Source of the DNA: an uncultured Bacteroides sp.
GTDB lineage: Bacteria; Bacteroidota; Bacteroidia; Bacteroidales; Bacteroidaceae
Length of the DNA stretch: 9,434 bases
Direction of reading: 5' to 3'
Assembly: GCA_900542985.1 (NCBI GenBank)
Contig: UQPQ01000065.1
Span: 1-9,434 of the forward strand
Part shown: piece after piece, positions 6,589 through 9,434 of the stretch
Layout of the letters: every line of letters starts with the position of its first letter
Position numbering within the stretch: the first letter of the stretch is position 1
The notes under the pieces: model-generated
Database searches by the model: none
What the model saw: the letters and a program-made list of their open reading frames with translations, nothing else
What the model was told of the DNA's origin: nothing
Program-made: the position numbers and the translations under genes

Positions 6589-8019
6589 ATGAACTACGCA
6601 TTATTGGAAAATTTATATCTACAACATACCGGACATAAACCAGATTGCATCGAACCACTGGCCGGAGCAGGTTCCAACCGCCAATATTTCCGCTTGCAGG
6701 GTAATCCTACCCTTATCGGAGTATGTGGTACTTCTGTAGAAGAGAACCATGCCTTTCTTTATATGTCGCACCATTTCGCAGAAAAAGGACTTCCAGTCCC
6801 TCGTGTTTATGCCGTATCGGAAGACGAAAACTGCTACCTCCAAGACGATTTGGGAAATACATTGCTGTTCGATGTAATTGCACAAGGCAGAGAAAGCGGA
6901 AACTTCGGAGCAGAAGAGAGAGAACTACTGAAACAGACCATTCGCCTGCTTCCCCGTTTTCAGTTTGAAGGAGCACAGGACATGGATTTCAGCATTTGCT
7001 ATCCGCAACCGGAATTCAACCGCCGCAGTGTGCTATGGGATTTAAATTACTTTAAATACTGCTTTCTGAAAGCCACACAAGTGGATTTTCAGGAAAACCG
7101 TCTTGAAGATGATTTCGAACGCCTGGCCGACCGTCTTCTGAAACAGGAATATTCTACTTTCATGTACCGCGACTTCCAAAGCCGCAATGTAATGATAAAA
7201 AACGGACAGCCTTATTTTATCGATTTCCAGGGAGGGAGAAAAGGACCTTTCTACTACGATGTGGCCTCTTTCCTATGGCAGGCAAAAGCCAGATATCCGG
7301 AAGAACTGCGCCAGGAACTGATTACAGAATACTTCCATACGTTGCAAAACTATATAAGTATCGAAAAAGAAACCTTCCTTGCCGAATTGCGCCAGTTTGT
7401 ACTCTTCCGCACTTTGCAAGTATTGGGAGCTTACGGATTCAGAGGATACTTCGAACAGAAGCCTCACTTTCTGCAAAGCATTCCTTATGCCATCGAAAAC
7501 CTCCGCCAACTGCTTTCCGAAGGCTTCGAGGAATATCCATACTTGTGCGAAGTACTGAAGAATCTCACCGAACTCAAACAGTTTGCTTACGAACGGAATA
7601 AACAGAAACTTACGGTACGTGTCATGAGCTTTTCTTATCGCAAAGGCATCCCCGAAGATCCGAGTGGAAACGGAGGAGGATATGTATTCGACTGCCGTGC
7701 CGTTCACAATCCGGGCAGATACGAGCAATACAAGTCGCTTACAGGATTGGATGAACCGGTAATCCGTTTTCTGGAAGAAGACGGAGAAATCACCACCTTC
7801 CTGCAGCATGTCGATGCATTGGTCGACCAACATGTTCATCGCTATCTGGAGCGAGGCTTCACTCACCTCAGCATCTGCTTTGGATGCACAGGCGGACAAC
7901 ATCGGTCGGTATATTCTGCCCAACACGTGGCCGAACACCTGCACCGGAAATTCGGAATACGAATTGAACTGATTCACCGTGAACAACAAATTAGACAACT
8001 TTTAGAACCCCTCCCATAA
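6589..8019 (+). CDS. AmgK-like amino-sugar kinase fused to RapZ C-terminal domain
   Basis: The 476-aa protein joins two domains. Residues about 1-330 form an APH/choline-kinase-fold sugar kinase, with catalytic loop YRDFQSRN (catalytic D195, metal ligand N200) and metal-binding IDFQGG (D212), followed by GPFYYDVASF. This resembles AmgK, which phosphorylates MurNAc/GlcNAc at the anomeric position. Residues about 340-476 match the RapZ C-terminal domain (VRVMSFSYRKG, FDCRAVHNPG, GCTGGQHRSV at 432-441); the RapZ P-loop N-terminal domain is absent. In E. coli RapZ this region binds glucosamine-6-phosphate, so an allosteric amino-sugar sensor on the kinase is inferred. The usual HRD histidine is tyrosine here (Y193). 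The start at 6589 was chosen because the frame's 47 upstream codons lie in the promoter repeat. The stop overlaps the next start (TAATG). A LicA-like choline kinase is the main alternative for the N-terminal half. Confidence 0.85.
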   Translation: MNYALLENLYLQHTGHKPDCIEPLAGAGSNRQYFRLQGNPTLIGVCGTSVEENHAFLYMSHHFAEKGLPVPRVYAVSEDENCYLQDDLGNTLLFDVIAQGRESGNFGAEERELLKQTIRLLPRFQFEGAQDMDFSICYPQPEFNRRSVLWDLNYFKYCFLKATQVDFQENRLEDDFERLADRLLKQEYSTFMYRDFQSRNVMIKNGQPYFIDFQGGRKGPFYYDVASFLWQAKARYPEELRQELITEYFHTLQNYISIEKETFLAELRQFVLFRTLQVLGAYGFRGYFEQKPHFLQSIPYAIENLRQLLSEGFEEYPYLCEVLKNLTELKQFAYERNKQKLTVRVMSFSYRKGIPEDPSGNGGGYVFDCRAVHNPGRYEQYKSLTGLDEPVIRFLEEDGEITTFLQHVDALVDQHVHRYLERGFTHLSICFGCTGGQHRSVYSAQHVAEHLHRKFGIRIELIHREQQIRQLLEPLP

Positions 8020-8750
8020 TGAAAGCCATGATTTTTGCAGCCGGACTTGGAAGCCGGCTCAAACCCCTGACCGACCACATGCCCAAAGCCTTGGTGCCGG
8101 TAGCAGGCAAACCGATGCTGGAGCACGTCATTTTAAAGCTAAAAGCATCGGGATGTACGGAAATAGTCATCAACATCCACCATTTTGGAGAACAGATTAT
8201 CGATTTCCTGCAGGCAAACCAGAATTTTGGTCTCACTATTCACCTCAGCGACGAACGCGACTGCCTGCTCGATACAGGGGGAGGAATTTTAAAGGCTTCT
8301 TCTTTCTTTACCGGAGAAGAGCCCTTCCTGGTACACAATGTAGACATCCTTTCGGATACCGATCTGAAAGCATTGTACGAATATCATCTTCACAGCGGCA
8401 ACCAGGCTACCCTGCTTGCCAGCCGCCGACAAACTACACGCTACCTGCTTTTCGACGAGAACAAAAATCTTTGCGGATGGGTAAACAAGAGTACAGGACA
8501 AACCAAACCCGAAGGATTTACAGTGAATCCAGACAAACACCATGAATATGCCTTCAGCGGAATCCATGTATTCTCCCCTTCTCTCTATATGAAGCTAGGA
8601 TGGCAGGGTAAATTCTCCATCATGGATTTCTACCTGCAAGCATGCCAAGATACACGTATCGGAGGATACCTGAGCGAACACCTCCATCTGATAGATATCG
8701 GAAAACCAGAAACACTGGTACAGGCCGAATCATTCCTTGCCAAACTATAA
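8019..8750 (+). CDS. MurU-like sugar-1-phosphate nucleotidyltransferase
   Basis: The 243-aa cytoplasmic protein has the nucleotidyltransferase Rossmann fold. It carries the signature GLGSRLKPLT (9-18), then MPKALVPVAGKPMLEH (pyrophosphorylase lysine), the substrate loop LLDTGGGI and the metal-binding VHNVDILSD. Its length fits MurU (about 220-240 aa), which makes UDP-MurNAc from MurNAc-1-phosphate; it lacks the left-handed beta-helix acetyltransferase domain of GlmU. Its start overlaps the kinase stop by one base, so translation is probably coupled, and kinase plus uridylyltransferase reproduces the two-step AmgK/MurU salvage route. Mannose-1-phosphate guanylyltransferase and LicC-type phosphocholine cytidylyltransferase are alternatives that sequence reading cannot exclude. 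A terminator follows 6 nt after the stop. Confidence 0.85.
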   Translation: MKAMIFAAGLGSRLKPLTDHMPKALVPVAGKPMLEHVILKLKASGCTEIVINIHHFGEQIIDFLQANQNFGLTIHLSDERDCLLDTGGGILKASSFFTGEEPFLVHNVDILSDTDLKALYEYHLHSGNQATLLASRRQTTRYLLFDENKNLCGWVNKSTGQTKPEGFTVNPDKHHEYAFSGIHVFSPSLYMKLGWQGKFSIMDFYLQACQDTRIGGYLSEHLHLIDIGKPETLVQAESFLAKL

Positions 8751-8756
8751 AAAAAC

Positions 8757-8815
8757 AGATTCCACACTTTTGACAATACAATAATTTATATTACCAAAAG
8801 TGTGGAATCTATTTT
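8757..8815. terminator. Bidirectional terminator between convergent genes
   Basis: AGATTCCACACTTTTG (8757-8772) and CAAAAGTGTGGAATCT (8795-8810) form a perfect 16-bp stem with a 22-nt loop. ATTTTT follows on the plus strand, and the A-run at 8748-8755 becomes a T-run on the minus strand. It can end both the kinase/nucleotidyltransferase operon and the minus-strand gene. Confidence 0.9.
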
Positions 8816-8833
8816 TAAATATGATTATCTTCC

Positions 8834-9364
8834 TTAGAAAACAAATCCCATTCTAAAACCATGAAACTTGTATTTTCCGGAAAATCCATCTCCTAAATTC
8901 ACCTTCTGCATATTAAAAACGTAACCAGCCAATAAATGTTCAGAGATATGCATACCTACATTCACCTCCATGGCCAAACCTCCCTCTTCTAACCAAAAGT
9001 CATGACCATATCCCATTCTCACTCCCAAATATCCGGCAAAATCTTCATAAAAATAAGGCGTTTTTGCACGAAGTCCAATCAATCCCTGTAAAATACTCGG
9101 ACCAAGACCTTCATTATTTACAGTTTGTCCTACATAGTTTACTCCAATCAGATCAATTCCAACATAACGATGCACATTATACTGATAACGGACACCTCCA
9201 GTAAAACCGACTTTACCATCAACATCTGCCATTTTTCCAACGCTCAAATCAATTCCCAATTGATTTCTCTTCATATCAGAGCCTCCGTCATCATAGAACC
9301 ATTTCTGTGCATTTACAGACAACACAGAACAGCACATCAATAACAAAACAATAATTTGCTTCAT
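8834..9364 (-). CDS. Small outer-membrane beta-barrel protein, function unknown
   Basis: The 176-aa protein has a signal peptide (about 1-19, cleavage after VNA). It continues with alternating hydrophobic/polar strands rich in Gly and aromatics (GIDLSVGKM, GFTGGVRYQYNV, LGVRMGYGHD, LLAGYVFNM) and ends in FRMGFVF, with the terminal Phe typical of proteins inserted by the Bam machinery. The length suits an 8-stranded barrel. No enzymatic motif is seen and I cannot name a specific family. The start is supported by an AAAGGAG Shine-Dalgarno sequence 6 nt upstream, unusual for Bacteroidetes. The gene is convergent with the operon to its left. Its promoter and leader lie in the right terminal repeat, so its expression may depend on what lies beyond the window. 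Confidence 0.75.
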   Translation of the reverse strand: MKQIIVLLLMCCSVLSVNAQKWFYDDGGSDMKRNQLGIDLSVGKMADVDGKVGFTGGVRYQYNVHRYVGIDLIGVNYVGQTVNNEGLGPSILQGLIGLRAKTPYFYEDFAGYLGVRMGYGHDFWLEEGGLAMEVNVGMHISEHLLAGYVFNMQKVNLGDGFSGKYKFHGFRMGFVF

Positions 9365-9370
9365 ATCAAT

Positions 9371-9377
9371 CTCCTTT
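9371..9377 (-). promoter_or_regulatory. Strong Shine-Dalgarno sequence of the minus-strand gene
   Basis: AAAGGAG on the minus strand, 6 nt before the ATG. It lies just outside the terminal repeat and fixes the start at 9364. No other gene in the window has a comparable site. Confidence 0.7.
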
Positions 9378-9380
9378 CTA

Positions 9381-9434
9381 TTTTAACCTTAATTCCGCAA
9401 CACTATAATTTAACTTTATTTATAAGTTCCTGAG
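9381..9434 (-). repeat. Right copy of 54-bp terminal inverted repeat
   Basis: Exact reverse complement of 2-55. Read on the minus strand it is the immediate leader of the beta-barrel gene and contains TAGTGTTG (9398-9405), one mismatch from TAnnTTTG, but no clear -33 box. The repeat ends 4 nt before the Shine-Dalgarno sequence. Whether it extends past the window edge is unknown. Confidence 0.95.

Noticed and set aside
7273..7998. 241-aa open frame on the minus strand
   Set aside because: It lies wholly antisense to the RapZ-C and kinase coding sequence, which has clear family motifs. No promoter or family signature was seen for the antisense product.
1..9434. Composite transposon or phage island
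   Set aside because: No transposase, integrase, relaxase or phage gene is in the window, and the content (tRNAs, PLP enzyme, recycling enzymes) looks like ordinary chromosome. The terminal repeats alone do not support it.

Overview
The window reads as chromosomal DNA from a gut-type Bacteroidales bacterium (Bacteroides, Phocaeicola or a close relative). The evidence is the repeated Bacteroidetes sigma-ABfr promoter shape (TTTG or TTG, 19-20 nt, TAnnTTTG), the near absence of Shine-Dalgarno sequences, a FecR protein with a DUF4974-like tail, an STN-domain outer-membrane receptor of the OMP_b-brl_3 type, and a signal-peptide beta-barrel protein. Species cannot be fixed from the sequence alone.

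Layout. (1) Positions 2-55 are an exact inverted copy of 9381-9434, so the window begins and ends in the same 54-bp sequence. (2) Positions 54-143 hold a cluster of a 9-mer spaced every 22 bp plus one inverted copy, ending in a terminator-like hairpin. (3) A monocistronic TrpB2-type tryptophan synthase beta-like gene (286-1650) has its own promoter and a strong terminator. (4) Two tandem tRNA-Glu(UUC) genes share a consensus promoter and a terminator; only the first encodes CCA. (5) A cell-surface signalling locus follows: STN-containing TonB-dependent-type receptor (2239-4821), ECF sigma factor (4887-5399) and FecR-type anti-sigma factor (5408-6343). (6) A tandem 85-bp repeat (6402-6571) carries two copies of a promoter, one degenerate and one perfect, and drives (7) a two-gene operon: an AmgK-like sugar kinase fused to a RapZ C-terminal domain (6589-8019), then a MurU-like nucleotidyltransferase (8019-8750) starting within the stop codon of the first. 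(8) A bidirectional terminator separates this operon from (9) a convergent small outer-membrane beta-barrel gene (8834-9364, minus strand), whose leader lies in the right-hand terminal repeat.

How the parts work together. The receptor, sigma and anti-sigma genes most likely form one trans-envelope switch: the receptor binds a ligand outside, its STN domain signals to FecR in the periplasm, and FecR releases the sigma factor. The kinase and nucleotidyltransferase fit the AmgK/MurU amino-sugar salvage route (sugar to sugar-1-phosphate to UDP-sugar) used in peptidoglycan recycling. The fused RapZ-C domain, whose E. coli relative senses glucosamine-6-phosphate, suggests a built-in amino-sugar sensor. 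This fusion is the most interesting functional lead. The promoter-bearing tandem repeat and the terminal inverted repeat are the most interesting structural ones.
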